From positions 434,001 through 498,000 of the forward strand of contig JAJGOT010000457.1 of the NCBI GenBank assembly GCA_022457155.1: a stretch of DNA of 64,000 nucleotides, written 5' to 3'. Origin of the DNA: Cladopsammia gracilis. Its lineage: Eukaryota > Cnidaria > Anthozoa > Scleractinia > Dendrophylliidae. The notes under the pieces were generated by a model. It did no database searches, was not told the origin of the DNA, and saw only the letters and a program-made list of their open reading frames with translations. This document shows positions 32,774 through 46,000 of this stretch, piece by piece. The position numbers and the translations under genes are program-made. How positions within the stretch are numbered: position 1 is the stretch's first letter; the number at the start of each line of letters is the position of its first letter.

Positions 32774-33145
32774 CTCCTCCGCTGGTTGCTCCCCCCCCCC
32801 CCCCCCCAAATAAATTGACCCAAACCATTTGCCAATTTTTCGTGATGCAGAAGAATGAGGTGAGCGTGGCCTCTCCCGTGGTTGAACGCAGATAGGTCTT
32901 GACACGCTTTAAGGCAGAGAAGGAGCGCTCGCTGATGGCGTTGGTAGCTGGCATGACAAGCATAAGCTTACCAAGGGTTCAAATCTCACTCAGTTGGAGT
33001 TCGCGATCATTTCTGAGTGACTGAAATCAGTTTTGTTTTAAACATTTTATATTTGTGTTTTCAATATTTTTCCGGGAAAAAAACTGGGGAGGCACGCCCC
33101 ACGCCCCCCCCCCCCCCCCCGGTTCCTCCCCATGCTACGGCCCTG
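32228..33145. mobile_element. defective hAT element (CAGGGCCGTAGCA ends)
   Basis: The 13-bp end CAGGGCCGTAGCA is perfectly inverted at 33133-33145. It contains C runs, a (GAT)n run (about 32740-32772) and a hAT transposase tail. Flanking octamers (CTTGTCAG and TGTCAAAG) do not match well. Confidence 0.7.
32790..32963 (-). pseudogene. hAT transposase C-terminal dimerisation fragment
   Basis: Reads LVMPATNAISERSFSALKRV and KTYLRSTTGEATL, the conserved hAT dimerisation motif (…PxTxxxxERxFSxxxxxK). No upstream transposase domain is present, so it is an internally deleted copy. Confidence 0.7.
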
Positions 33146-33258
33146 TGTCAAAGGAGTCATGTGAGCGTGAGAACGTTTTAGTCGTCAGCAAGTGGAATCA
33201 AGTCAGTGGAATCAGTCTACTCTAAAGCTGTCAAAAGGAGCTGTGAATTTTACTAGTC

Positions 33259-33513
33259 ATGGCGGAACATACTCCGGAACGCTGTTCATTCCATGCTATT
33301 CTTGGTAGTCAGTGCGGTGTTGATAGCATGGATAAAGAAACGCGGAAAAGTATCCCGCTACTAGAATGCGCGCGCGATATCAGTAGTCACAAGGCTAAAC
33401 ATTCGTTCAGTGGTGCTAAACTGAGGTGGAGCTCATCTTCGAGCGAGAGCAAAACATCATGTAGAGCTGTGGACAATTTGTCCAGGTCATCAACGTCTCT
33501 TGGTGTTAGTTAA
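33259..33513 (+). CDS. unassigned ORF, 84 residues
   Basis: ATG-initiated frame (MAEHTPERCSFHAILGSQCG) with a Ser-rich C-terminal part, lying inside the region between the two long inverted arms. A second frame follows at 33531-33719. No family is recognised; it may be the relic of the element's own gene. Confidence 0.2.
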   Translation: MAEHTPERCSFHAILGSQCGVDSMDKETRKSIPLLECARDISSHKAKHSFSGAKLRWSSSSSESKTSCRAVDNLSRSSTSLGVS

Positions 33514-34047
33514 CGGCGGAGCCCTACTAAATGCTCTGTACCTCTGAAATTGTCTTAACACAGCACAACGAAGCAGTTGGAAAGCGACCAAAGACGGAAA
33601 CAGTACTGTGTAAAGCTGCTTCCCAACTTGTACTGAGGGAGACAGGCATCTTCATTGCCGCTGGCACAGGTAAGTACACTTTGCGCAATGACGTTCGTTC
33701 AATGTTAACGAGAAATTAGTAATACAGAGAATAGAAATTACCACAACACTTTTCAACACTAGGTGTATGCTCCAAATGCAGAAAGCTGTTGGGACAGCTA
33801 CTGCAGAAAGTGACCCCAGTAAGTCCAAGAAGTGCCAGTGAGGGCGAGGCGCTCCGAGGAATACAAGAAATACCAATTCTCCTCCTAGCCCCACGCCTAT
33901 TTTGCTGATTTAGTCACTATGCGCGATGTTCTACCGCCAGTCCACATGGCGGTCTGAACCCTGTTCGCTACTTACTACAGATGACAATTCCACAGATACC
34001 ACAACTCGGATAAGAACGTACTCTGTGCGCCTTTGCGCGTTAAACAC

Positions 34048-34352
34048 TGTATACACCAAATTGAAGAAACGTTGACTCGTGAAAAGCATAAACCATGAAC
34101 GATGAGACCGAATGGGATTCTGTGTAGGCAGCATTGGCAAGCTAGTAATATTCTATTTCTTGATAATCAAGATGTTTTTTTTTTTTGTTTGAGACATTTA
34201 AGAGCATGGTTTATGCATCCTGTGTTAATATAATGTATATCCTGTCACAGACGAAGATTAAATTTTCCAACTTCCCAGTAAACCTTTGGGTCGCATCGTT
34301 CATGGTTTATGCTTTTCACCCGACAACGTTTCTTCAATTTGGTGTATTAGCC
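34048..34352. repeat. short inverted repeat pair
   Basis: 34048-34115 (ACACCAAATTGAAGAAACGT ... AAAAGCATAAACCATGAACG) is inverted at 34281-34352 with few changes, separated by about 165 bp. Confidence 0.65.
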
Positions 34353-35371
34353 AATACGAGCGAACGCCCTCAAATGGCCGTTACCAGAGCCTCCTTCGTG
34401 GGATCTGAGGAGCTGGGGCCTGGGTACGATAACTTATAAATGCCCGTAAGAAGTTTCTGCAGTCGCGCAGGATTAGCGTGTCATATCACCCGAAACTTCT
34501 AGATCACGTTAGGGCGCCTCCAAAACGAAGAAGTCCGCTACAGATCCACTACATCATTCATCATTAGCCTTTTGGCTGTACACTGTTCATCAGAGCGGCT
34601 GTAAAAAAACCTTGTGCCCCCCCCCCCCCCCCCCCCCCCCCAAAGTAGTTCTTTCATATGTTTTACATATGGGCGCCCCAACCCCTTTCAAAATTTGAAG
34701 GTCCTCCGGCCCCGGCTACATGACTAAAATTTGTGTGTTTTTCAGCTTCGGGATTCCTGTGGCGCGCGGCTCAAAACTCTGGCATCACTGTAACAAACGT
34801 ATGGGAGAATCAGTACTATCCTAATAATTTTTAAGATAGAAATAAAAAGTAAAGAATAAAAGAGAAAATCCCCAAAAAAGCATCTTTTTAGTTTTGATTT
34901 TCTCGAACACCATCATCGATTTCCGTGTCACGTGTCATCTCTAAGTGTCATCTATAATTAGCCGTCACACAATGCTGTGACCTTGTTTATGCTGCTCGCT
35001 CAGTACAGTTTTGTGTATCAAAGTTTTGACGGTGATCTTTTTACGATATTGGATGGCTAAACCAAGCGAAGATTTACAAATGAATAGAAGACCTACAAAG
35101 CTTAACTCGGAAAAGTAAATTCACGCAGGTAAGGCTTTGTTAATCGAAAGAGGATTTCGTGAGATAACTTTGACCTGACATTAATGGAATGTGATTACTT
35201 GATGCGACCAACAATTCTGCTATTTCACTAAAAAATAGCTTTATCTGCAATGATTTGTCTTTCATCGGTTTTCGTTTTGCTAATATGAGGTCGGGATGCT
35301 ATATAAACAGATATCAAGAAACTTGGCTTCAGTTATATACGCAAACTGGTCGGTACCAAATACTTACATGT

Positions 35372-35965
35372 GGACAATTTGCAGCAAAATATCAAATTTC
35401 ACGCTCCCATTCAGTGAAGATTTCTAAAGCGCTGACTAAAAAACCCAGATTAAATATTATGTGGGCTTCAAGAGGGACATATTAGTACTTTATTGCCATA
35501 GATCAATAGATGATTGGAGAATGCTGTTTTTCACAAATCCGAATTTCATTATCGTGGTAAAACCGACCGTTGTCGCTCGAGTTGAAAATTGCTCTTCAAA
35601 ACAGTGTTGCCAGACTGACAAAATCACCCTTCAGAAAATGAAAACTGCTCTATATGAGGTGGTAAGTATCTATTTTCTCGGAATTGAGTGTTTGTTTGAT
35701 CAGATTTGAGGTCGTTTGATTCACGCGAGCGACGTTTTGTGGTCGACCATTTTCGCCCGTCTGAACGCTGTTTTCACGGCCCGGAGCCACAAAATCGATT
35801 TTCTCATTTATTCCAAAATTAATTCGTATTTTGAAAAATTAACTCCAGAACATTATTAAACTCATTAATATCAACCTTTAAACCGAAAATAAAGGCAGGT
35901 TGACTTTCCAGCCGTGGCCGGAATTTTTCAATTTTGTCTGGTTTTTGCTGACATTGGCTCTTAAC
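35372..35965 (+). repeat. long inverted repeat, right arm
   Basis: Inverted partner of 31040-31622. It is followed directly by repeat R1 copy 2. Confidence 0.75.
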
Positions 35966-35974
35966 ATGTTTCAG

Positions 35975-36930
35975 TGCACAGGTGTTGGTAAATAAACCCG
36001 AGGATTATTTTTCGGCTTTCAGTGAACAAATACTGATGTTTTCTTATGCTTTTTCAAAATGATGCTAAAATTCAGTCACAATGGCTAGGTACGGTTTAAA
36101 ACGGAAAGCTCACGGAGACCAGGAGCGAGAGAGTATTTAAAACTCTCTCTCAACTTGATAAGAAAGTATCGAAACTGTCCTAAGTTGGAAATGTTGCGAT
36201 CAAGAGTATAATGCGATTCTAACCCGACCTTAGTGGCAGTGTCTTCCATGGTTTTGTGGGGGGAGAGGGGTGGGGGGCTTAATAGAGAGGGTGGCTTATT
36301 AAAAACTTGAAGCTCAAGTGGGTGCTTATTAGAGAGGGGATTAATAGTGAGAGGGGGGAGGGGAGTAATTCTGACTTGTGATAAACCACAGCCTGATACG
36401 TATCTGCAAACCCTTTATTAGAATGGTATTTCAATTACAATTATATTCATTACATCCTGTTGTGTTACGTTCTTTTCTTGTCCTGCATCTTTAATAATTC
36501 CACATTGTCTGTCACTAGCAGTAAAGATCCTCGTCTGCCATACACAAAACTAGTATTTCTTGGTGTTGTGGAAACATGGCTGGTTAGCTATTTTGTTGTG
36601 GTGTTGGTATAGTTCAGTGCCTGTTCAATCTTTTGTTTTACGTCATTTGGTGATATCGGAATTTCCGCAACACCAAAGATTTGAGAAGAACTTGAGTTTG
36701 CTCTTTCAAGTGTAATGACAAACCAATGGGAAAACAGCAGTCATATGTTACGGCTGTTATTATTAGAAAAAAAAAAACACCTACATGCAGTAAGTTCTAT
36801 AAACCTATATCCTAATTAATCACAAGATTCCAAGTCCTTCATGCGTCCGACCCAGCGCGCGCTCGGACAGGGTCTGATAAATCAAACTCTAGGCCCAGGC
36901 AATCCAATCATCTAAACTTAATTTGGTTTC
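35975..36930 (+). repeat. dispersed repeat R1, copy 2
   Basis: Matches 5640-6360 in order and orientation with small indels. Confidence 0.6.
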
Positions 36931-37852
36931 CTGAGAGTTATTTTCAAATTTTGTTTGTTTAGTCGTCCCCCACGCAGTATGCGAACAGACTGCAAGTGGT
37001 TGCACTTTGAACCTGCATGCATGATGCTCTTATGATGGATACCAACAGTAGAAAAGATTCACATATATAATAGGTAACCGTGCTTATAGGTAGATGGGAT
37101 TTAGAAAAAAAAATAACATGTTTAGAATCTTCTAGACACCTGCGACGTCAAAATCGAATTGAAAGTTTCACAAATATGTTATGGACGTTGCGTTATTGTA
37201 TCCTGTTACGATTTAGGTCGCCATTTTGTCGGAATGGCAAATTTGCGAACTTTTGTAAGTTGATGTTAAATTTCACTTTTCACTTTGCTTTAAAATGTGG
37301 AAAGGAGTATTTGAAATTAGATTCCCATACACTGAAACAAATTGGCTGCTAAAACCGTGACATGCTCTACTGATCTCTACTATCAAACCAACATTGTGGT
37401 GCAACATTGTGATTTAAACTAAAGATTTTAAACATCTGCTTCATTTACTGAGTGACAGAAGCGTCACGACAACTATTTATCGAAGTAATTCAACTGTAAC
37501 ATGCTCAAATTCTTAACAACTCGTAGTAACCTGGTAACTGTTATTTTCTTAGTACCAATGCCGGTCGTAAACTTAAATTTAAGTAAAACTAATTTAATTT
37601 AATTTTAAGCATTAAATACAACTGGCCAATCATAGCAAACAGAACATAACGACCAACGGTGGCAAGCGCAGGAAAACATGCGACCGGTGTCAAGCACGAC
37701 AAAGTTTTAGCGGCTGCAGAGCTCCAATACTTTCCTCCTACCCATTCTTCTCGCGGTCTTTCCGCTCGTATTCGAAGATTCGCCACCAGACCTTTGATCT
37801 TGCACGAGTAACCCCGCCAGCTATAAAGGCGAGGCAAAATGCACGTACACCA
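36931..37852. other. no gene recognised
   Basis: No ORF with family character. This is also where the unlocated last exon(s) of gene A could lie; none was identified. Confidence 0.3.
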
Positions 37853-38093
37853 GGGCCGGGTTGTTCAAAGCGTGATTAAGCTAACCCAGGGTAAGCGTCA
37901 ATTTTGATTCTAGTCAAATACTCAATCTATGAAGATTTTTTCATAGCATTTTCGCCCTTTAATTTCGACTTTGACTTGTCTTCATGTGTAGATTAAAACA
38001 AGTTTTTGAAAACACTTCTAAAAAGTGAAATTAAATCATCGGTTTAGTTTAAATCCTGTGTTAGTGTTAACCTATTTTCGAACAACCGGGTCC
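37853..38093. mobile_element. MITE with GGGTTGTTC ends
   Basis: GGCCGGGTTGTTCAAAGC at the left, and TTTCGAACAACCGGGTCC at the right, are inverted. The interior is non-coding. Confidence 0.55.
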
Positions 38094-38451
38094 AGGTCAC
38101 GATTGTTTTTCATTATGCGCCTGATTGGTTCAAAAAACATGTTTGCATTGATTAACTGGAGGACGTTAAACGAGTTGCATTACACTTACTGGGTATCTTG
38201 ATCTAGTTAATACGTTTCTTGGTCAAATAACTAATGAAGTTAAAACTAATCGATAATTGCTTTCGACAGACGATCGAACACCGACCTACATTACATTGAG
38301 TCTCAGATTAAACAACTCCCTCTGGATTTAAATGATGTCGCCTGACTTCAACTGTACCAGCTTTAGCCAACGTCGGCGGAACAATGTAGGCAAAGGAAAA
38401 CTGAAAGGAAAATTTAAAGAATGAAAACCACTAAACACAATGATCGTTGTA

Positions 38452-39000
38452 CAGTGGAACCCCGATTTAACGAAGCGCAGGGGACCGGAAAAAACAGTTC
38501 GTTAGATCGGGGTTTCGTTAAATCGAGAACCCCGATATAACGAATTTGTGGAAAAATAACCAAAAACTTCGTTAGATCGGGGTATATGTAATAATTAAAA
38601 TTTACCGTTCTGCTTCACTAGTCCGTTGCACGCGGCTTTTGAAAGGTTTTAGCACTCAGTCTACAATAAAACCCTCCTTAACAAACGGCTAAATGTAGAA
38701 TACCCGTTCAAAACATATAGAAGGAGCAAATGACATTTTTAAAAAACTTGAGGTAAGAGTCAGTGCAGGCCTGCCATGCCCATTTTACACGTGATGACAT
38801 TTTATTCGTTATATCGGGGTAGTTTTTACGTTCGGTCCTCCAGATTTTGTTCGTTATATCGGGGATTACGTTAAATCGGGGTTCGTTAAATCGGGGTTCT
38901 TCTCCATACATTTTACTGTGACTCTGGCCGGGCCGAAAACATTTGTACGTTAAATCGGGGACTTCGTTAAATCGGGGTACGTTAAATCGGGGTTCCACTG
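38452..39000. mobile_element. Tc1/mariner (pogo-like) MITE
   Basis: CAGTGGAACCCCGATTTAACG at the left is inverted at the right, flanked by TA on both sides. Interior repeats of GTTAAATCGGGG run in both directions. This end and the TA target are typical of pogo/Tigger-type elements. Confidence 0.8.
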
Positions 39001-39104
39001 TAATATGATCGTATTCGGGCTAGAAAATCAATTCAAATCTCTTTTGTAGACTCAGTTTTCATATAAAAGTTGTATATTGAGCAGTACTTTCCAGTTTATT
39101 GGGC

Positions 39105-39420
39105 TGTTCAAGTTGGTTCTAACTCTTGAGCCTGAGTATGAAATCCTAAAATATGACAATTCAAACGAAAGTTACAAAGCATTACTTTGCCGTCGTGCTG
39201 TTATATATTATACTGTATAAGGTGGCTCTAACTCTGAGTCTGTGGATGAAATCTGAACGTGTGATCATTTCAATGAAAGCCACCATAGTAATCCATACTT
39301 TTCTATGGTGCTGTTTATTATGCTCTTATTCTAAGTGATCCTTACTTTAATCTCTGTTTATAAAATCCTACTAAATGACCATTCAAATCAAAGCAGCTAA
39401 GCAGAGATTTTCCTTTGGTC
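39105..39420 (+). repeat. ~110-bp tandem repeat, three units
   Basis: Units share GGTTCTAACTCTTGAGTCTG-like starts and GACCATTCAAATGAAAG-like ends. A further unit is at 46465-46640, so the family is dispersed. Confidence 0.6.
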
Positions 39421-39875
39421 TGACTATCTCGTACCCAGAGTCAGCGGGTGGTCGCCAAAGAGCCCGCGGTCTCAGGGTACGACTGATTGATGCTGCTTTG
39501 TGCTGGGATGAAAAACGAATGCGCATGCACTTAGACGGGGAGTGTTTACTCAATGTGCTCGCCTTTTCAGGCGTTAAAAGAAGCAAGGCGCGTTCATTTT
39601 CAGTTTCTTCTTTAAACGCTTTAACAAGTGACTATTGTATGATAGAGACAAGGATTTTTGTATGTTCTGGATATTTTAGTTTGCGAACAAACGACCTTTT
39701 TTAATTTAAAGCACAGTTGCGAGGGAAAAACAAAGCTTTTGAGACCATTTTGACGCGCGAGCACTTGAGCCCGCGTTGGTAACTGCATGCCTCTGACGTT
39801 TTTCTTCCCTTCCCTTCGACGATTATGGCAAGTTCTTCAAGATGTCTACTAGTGTGTCAGACTGACTGTACTTAC

Positions 39876-40067
39876 ATCGTGTGCAAAATCTATCCAGGTT
39901 CCTGTGTTAACATAAAAAGAATCTCCGTTCTTGGTTTTCTTAATTTCATCCTCCTTCCAAGTATGAGTATGAGCCAAAACAATAACATCCTCTTCACATC
40001 CCGATAGGAAATCGCCAAATTTTCCCATGGAGCCCTTGAGCAGACTGAAAGTCCGACTGGAGCCAAA
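39876..40067 (-). CDS. gene A exon: phosphoesterase last motif
   Basis: Acceptor AAACAG|TTT, strong donor GAT|GTAAGT. It encodes VIVLAHTHTWKED and FYVNTGTWIDF, the final metal-binding motif. If the donor is skipped, translation stops 9 residues later at 39849-39851; otherwise a further exon exists that I could not find. Confidence 0.8.
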
Positions 40068-43000
40068 CTGTTTAGGATAAAAAGAAGAAAAATGACATAG
40101 ATAATAATTTTGAAGATTTGCAAATGCATTGAAAAAAAGTTGAAGCTCTGGCCAAACGGGAACGGCCAGGACGCGCTTGTACTTGCAATGGTTTACGTCG
40201 ACTTGCAATAACTTTGATCGAGCTCAAATTTTGCTTTGCTTTGGCCACCAACCGGAAGTATAGTCGCAAGTCAACTCAAGTGAAGTCACGCAATCGTCAC
40301 GCAATTACAAGCATAATCGTGCGGGACTAGACCGACCAAACGTGCGTTTACTTGCGAGTCAACCTGCGAGTCCGTTTGGCCACACAGCGCAAGTTAACGC
40401 AAGTTGTCATTTTCCAACTTTCGTTGACATGCGCTCCTATTTGTCCAGGGCTTTACAGTTAAATAAATAAATAAATAAATGACTTATATAGCGCACATTT
40501 TACATGTCTCATGGCGTGACAGGAGAGTTGGGCACAACGGTCATCAGAAGATGACTAAGGGACGGACCATTTATTTACCTTAATGCTTGAATTTTTTTTC
40601 ACGTGCTTTTTTGTGCACGATTTTTTTTCTCTTAAATTTCTTCTGCAGGAATTTTTTTTTGGTAATTGCCCACCCCACCACCACCCCCCCTCCCCCCACA
40701 AAAATTAAATGGTCCGTCCCTAACAGTGTCCTCAGCTGAAATATAGTGTTTTCATGATTATAGAGGTAGAAAAATCGGCAAAAGTGATGAATCAATGCAA
40801 AGTATATAAACTAAAGATACAAACATGAAAGTTCCACCAGAGCAGAAGTCATCTTCAACTGCCGGACAATCACACTCGACAGACTGCAGATAGTTCTGCC
40901 TTCAAACCATTGAAGCTTGAATGAGAACCAAAGTGTATTTATGAATGTGGGTAGGGGCTTGTCATTTGGTCCTTGTTATTATATGATTAATGGACTGTTT
41001 TGTTCATAGGTCGGTGATAAGGAATAACCCGTTACCTTATCAATAGCACGCTTGAAGTAAGGATACTTCAGCACATTCGCCATCTTGATCCACTTTCCGT
41101 CATCCAGAAGAATGTACTCATCTTCTGAAATGTTCCTGCCCAAAGCTCTTGCAATAAGTGACTTTGTGAACTTTTCCTGCACGACAGGACTGGCCAACAT
41201 TTCCATGACAAAAGACTCGGTAATGTGACATCTGATGGTACTGAGGAGCTCGGCTGTGATGCTCATAACTACCTGGCATTTCCAACCAAATAAATATACA
41301 GAAAACCAATCAATTGTCATAGGAAGTCGGATTTGGTATTAGTAAACCCCCGCCCCCCTGGAATAGGAGAGACAAAGGGCGGGAGTCTACGGGAGGCGGA
41401 GAAAGAGAGGGGGACGAAATGGGATTCGTTAGGTGCCCAGAAGCGGCGGAAATATGGAAAAATTTAACTCAGATATCGATTGCATACCCTTAAATGCCTT
41501 AAATTTACGCGCGGGTTTACATACATACACATTTTATTTACTCATCTCTGATGAAGCTTTTCAGAGTTAAATAATTATACTTAACCCTATAAATACATAT
41601 TATGAAAATACTATAAATAATTAATTCTTAATTAACTTAAGAATTTCATTAAGAGTTGACGCTTTAAGGACTGTTTAAATTCGCTCTGAGATTGGCAAAG
41701 TTTAACTTTAGGTTTCAGAGGGTTTCAAAGACTAACAACGTGATAATAAAACGTTCTTTATCCACTGGCAGATCTAAATAGTGGGATATCAAGAGCTTGT
41801 GCGTTTCTAGCAGAACGCTTTGACACGTCAGAGCGTTTAATGAACTGCTCAGTCAAGTAACCTGTGGCACTTCCTGTCATACACTTAAAGTGCCACTATG
41901 ATCAAAAATAAATATTTTCTGTTCTCTTCATTATTTTTTAAAATATAAGTACTCGTTACTTACCTTGCGAAGTTTCAAGTCAAAACTCGTACGGGAAGTG
42001 CCATTATTTTAACTTTACATTTCGAATTCGGCTTGCCGCCATTTCTCAATTAAAAAATGACCGGGACCGAACCCTGAGAGTTGGATCGGGTTGGCCTAAA
42101 GATTTTGTGACGTCAATGACTCAACACATGCCTTTTGGCTTTGCTGTCTGTGACCCGGAGGGAACCGCGTTGAGTCATTGACGTCACAAAACAAGTTACG
42201 TGTACCAGATCGCAAACCAGTAGAATGTGGGCTCGGATTTACTGATGAACGGAGTAATGGCGAACGGATTTTACGTGATTTTCGTGGGTTTTCGGCCAGC
42301 TATTTCTGGGCTGCGCAAGAATATATCAATCTAATTTATAGCAATTCGCATTTGTCTAAACCTATTAGATACATTTGCGTTAAAAAAGTGGAAAAGCACA
42401 TGATTGCTTGACGATAGTAAGGTTGGTCTCTGACTGGAACGAGAAAAAATAAAGTATGTATTCTATTGAGTAGAAAAGCGAACCGTGTCCGAAATAAAGG
42501 CGCAGCCATGGCGCTGAAATGACTGAAAATTCCGTGTCAATTTTTGTTTCTATGAGACTACCATACTGCTCTTCAAATTCATGATGCACGAGTTCCCATA
42601 ACAATGCTTTAGACGTTTTCGACTTGAAGGCATTTTCCGGCGCCCATGCCGGCTGACTTGATCGAAAGGCTTGTGAAAGACACAGGTATGGCTCGTTTCT
42701 CCCTTACTGGAAAGAAAGGCACTATTTTCCAGTGAAGAATGAACCAACTTCACAAATGTCTTGATAACCATACTCAACAAATCCTATCAAAATGATGATC
42801 TAACCTCAAGACAGCGTCAGCTTCCATCAATTTATAGCTTAGAAAGGTAGCCACGCTACTTTCGATGCAGAGAAAGGCGAATTTTTTAAAATTCAATCGA
42901 AAGATCAAACATTTTTTGTGAAACCCCAAGCAGACTTTTATTTTCATATTTCATCCTAATAGAAAATGAATGCTTGAGCTTTTTTGAAAATGGTGTATAA

Positions 43001-46000
43001 AGTCGAATGATACTATAAGTTTTTGATAAAACCGTTTCAGAAGTTATGCTCAGTTCAGACGTGGTCTGATTACGTCACAACCCGAACCAAAGGTGTACTT
43101 TAAGGTTGCTGTTAAAATTTTAGTCAAATAAAGCAGTTTACAATTGAGTGTCGTAAAATCAAAACCGAAGTAATTACTCTGACCAATCACAGCAGTCGTA
43201 AACAATCCAATGAACCAATCAGAGCTCGAAGTAATTACATGTCGGCGGCGCCAAGCGCGGGAAAACGCGTGCGAGCAAGTCACGATTGGTTTTGGTTTTA
43301 CTTCTGATTGGTCGAGAAATTGGCGCGAGATTTTTTAGCCAATCACAAAGCGTAGCAATGCAAAACCAAAGCAATTGTGTAATTACTTTCGACACTCAAT
43401 TGAAAACTGCTCTATAAGCACTAATTTTGTCCTAGCAGCGACTTTTACCAAGAGAAAATGACCATTTTCTCTCTTTGTTTCTAAAGTACAGTGTTGAACC
43501 TCCCCAGTAGTGGAGCAAAAAGCGGACAAGGAGCAAAATAAAAATATAAATATTAAATGATATTTTGCTACTCTACCGTTGCATACCTCTTCTGTTTCAC
43601 TCTCTTTGGCTTCTGCTGTAGCCACTGCCCGTGTAACGTAATACCCGATCGGTCTTCCACCCAAAGGGTCATGCGGATGGGACAGAGAGTACGTGTTGAA
43701 AATATCCCAGTCATGACCGTGTGCAAAGCGGATCCTGTACGTCTGCCCATCATCACTTTTGATGACGTAAACAAGGGAGCCTTCAATGAACTCCACCTTG
43801 CCTCCCATCAGAGTTTTGACCGTTTCGGCGTCCATCTCATGGTCGTGATTTCCTCGGAGGTAGAACACTTTGACACCATCTTCCTCGCTCATTTTACGAA
43901 TGCTTTGGAAAAGGAGGCGGCATGTGTCTTTTGATTGCCAACCTTTGATTCGTTCGTGTATTGTCTTCGGTTTTACATCAACTCTATCCAACCACATCTC
44001 CAGAGTATCTCCAAGGAGTATCAATGTGTGAAGGCTAGTCTGTCAAAAACAAAAATGCAATTAATTACAATTATTTAACCACAGTTTCTTGGAAAACCTC
44101 TGAAATCAACGGAACAAACGTTCGCATGACCTTCGGGTAATCCTCTAAAAGAATGTTTTGGGAATTTCCTGAAAATTGTCCGGAAGTTCCAGAAAGTGAT
44201 CAAAAGAACTACGTTTAGTACATTATTCATGTAAAAAACTCTGGTTAACGTCTTGTCCCTTCTTGGAATAAAAAGTGCTTTCCCATGATCCTAGTATATG
44301 GAGCTTAAAAATAATGCCCAACTTTAAGTTCTGGGCCGAGTTGTTCAAACCTTCTTACTTATTTACAAAATAATACGAAAACACCAAGAGAATGAAACCT
44401 ACCAATTCTTCAAAGAGGACCAAATCATGATCTGTTATAGCCCATTTTGGAAGTCTCTGACTTTTTTTTTCTGGAAGTCTCTGACTTTTTTTTCCTGAAA
44501 GTCTCTGACTTTTTCACCCCCGCCCCCGCCCCCGCCCCTCTCCCCTCTTATGCACTCCGCCCCACCCACTCCCCCTAACGATGGAGTCTGGATCCGCATC
44601 TAAAGTAAGGACCTGTGGCCGGATTCTCGAAGCCCTCCTAAGTTAAGACATATCCTAAGTATTGTAAGGTTTCTTAACAACAGCTTATTGTTGAAATGAC
44701 AATATACTATTGTTAAGAAACAATACTTAGGATATGTCTTAACTTAGGAGGGTTTCGTGAATCCGGCCCCTGACATACAATAAATTAAATTCTCATAAAC
44801 ATTTTTCTAAAGTAAAAGTAAACAAAAACAATGAACTGCAAGGCTGATCTGACCACGTAAAAAAGTAAAATTGCGAGACACCATCTTCATTGTTAGCAGC
44901 ATTATCGTTTGCGGTCTTCTGCAGTTTACTTTTATTTTTAAAAGTAAACACCCACAATAGTTGACTTGGTACGACAACCATGCCATCAGTTCACATATTT
45001 TATCCTTACCTCTGCAATCTTTACTAAATCCTTGATAAAGGTTCTGATTCTTTCTTCTTCCTTGTCGCACCAGATGCTGTCCAGATGAAGGTCGCTCATG
45101 CAGATGATCGCATTTTTTTCTGGATGATTAGGATTGATCATTTCCCGGACATTGACTTCTTCTTCAAGACCGTCATCTCGCGGACTGTACCTAAGAAGCA
45201 ATAAAATGAAACGAGAAAAAAATATACAAGGTTTAATATGTGAAAAAAAATCAGTTGTTCTACTTTGCTTTTTAAGTAATAATCCGCATAAGAAGGATAG
45301 TGCTGAACGGCAATGCATGATGGAATGTCAACTTTTTTCATTGTTACAACTAGTGATCTCATTGGCCTAGACTCAAATACCGCTAAAAAGTTAAGGTTCA
45401 AGGTGCATTAAGTCTAGTTTCTTAAGGTTTCAAGTATTTTGAGACCCAATCGCACAACATGCAATTTTCCAAAGATATTGTATTTGGGGAACTTTATCAA
45501 AGAAGCAAAATTAGTAGCTATTGTCTTCGGCTATTCTGATTGGATAAGCACGAACATTTCCTAAAATATATTTGATGCAAATGGATTTTCTGTATTTTTA
45601 TAATGAAATATAATTATAAACCATCAACCCCTCCTCTATTCTTTAAATCAAAGATATTCTATGTGGGAAAGAGCCAATGCCGTAGAACAATGAAGTTTAC
45701 TATAGTTCTTATGTGAAGCATTACTTAAATCATTTTAGTTCAAAGTAAATAGTGGAGATTGTACGATAAGTCGATTAAAACAACATTAAAAATTTGTGAA
45801 AGGGTGAAAGATATGTCGGAAGAAAAGTCTTAAATTATTATAGTATTTTGGTTAACTTTAATTTCACTTCAAAATGCAAGGTGTGAATAAACGTTGATTG
45901 ATAAAGAAAAACGATCATGCAAAGCCAAACCTTATAGCTTGTAGTTGTCAAAATGTCGTATCTCCATATTTGATTGGTCTGGAGCAAGAGAGAATAATCT

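Noticed and set aside
32676..32905. Poly-Ser and poly-His ORFs
   Set aside because: Encoded by the (GAT)n/(ATC)n run inside the hAT remnant.
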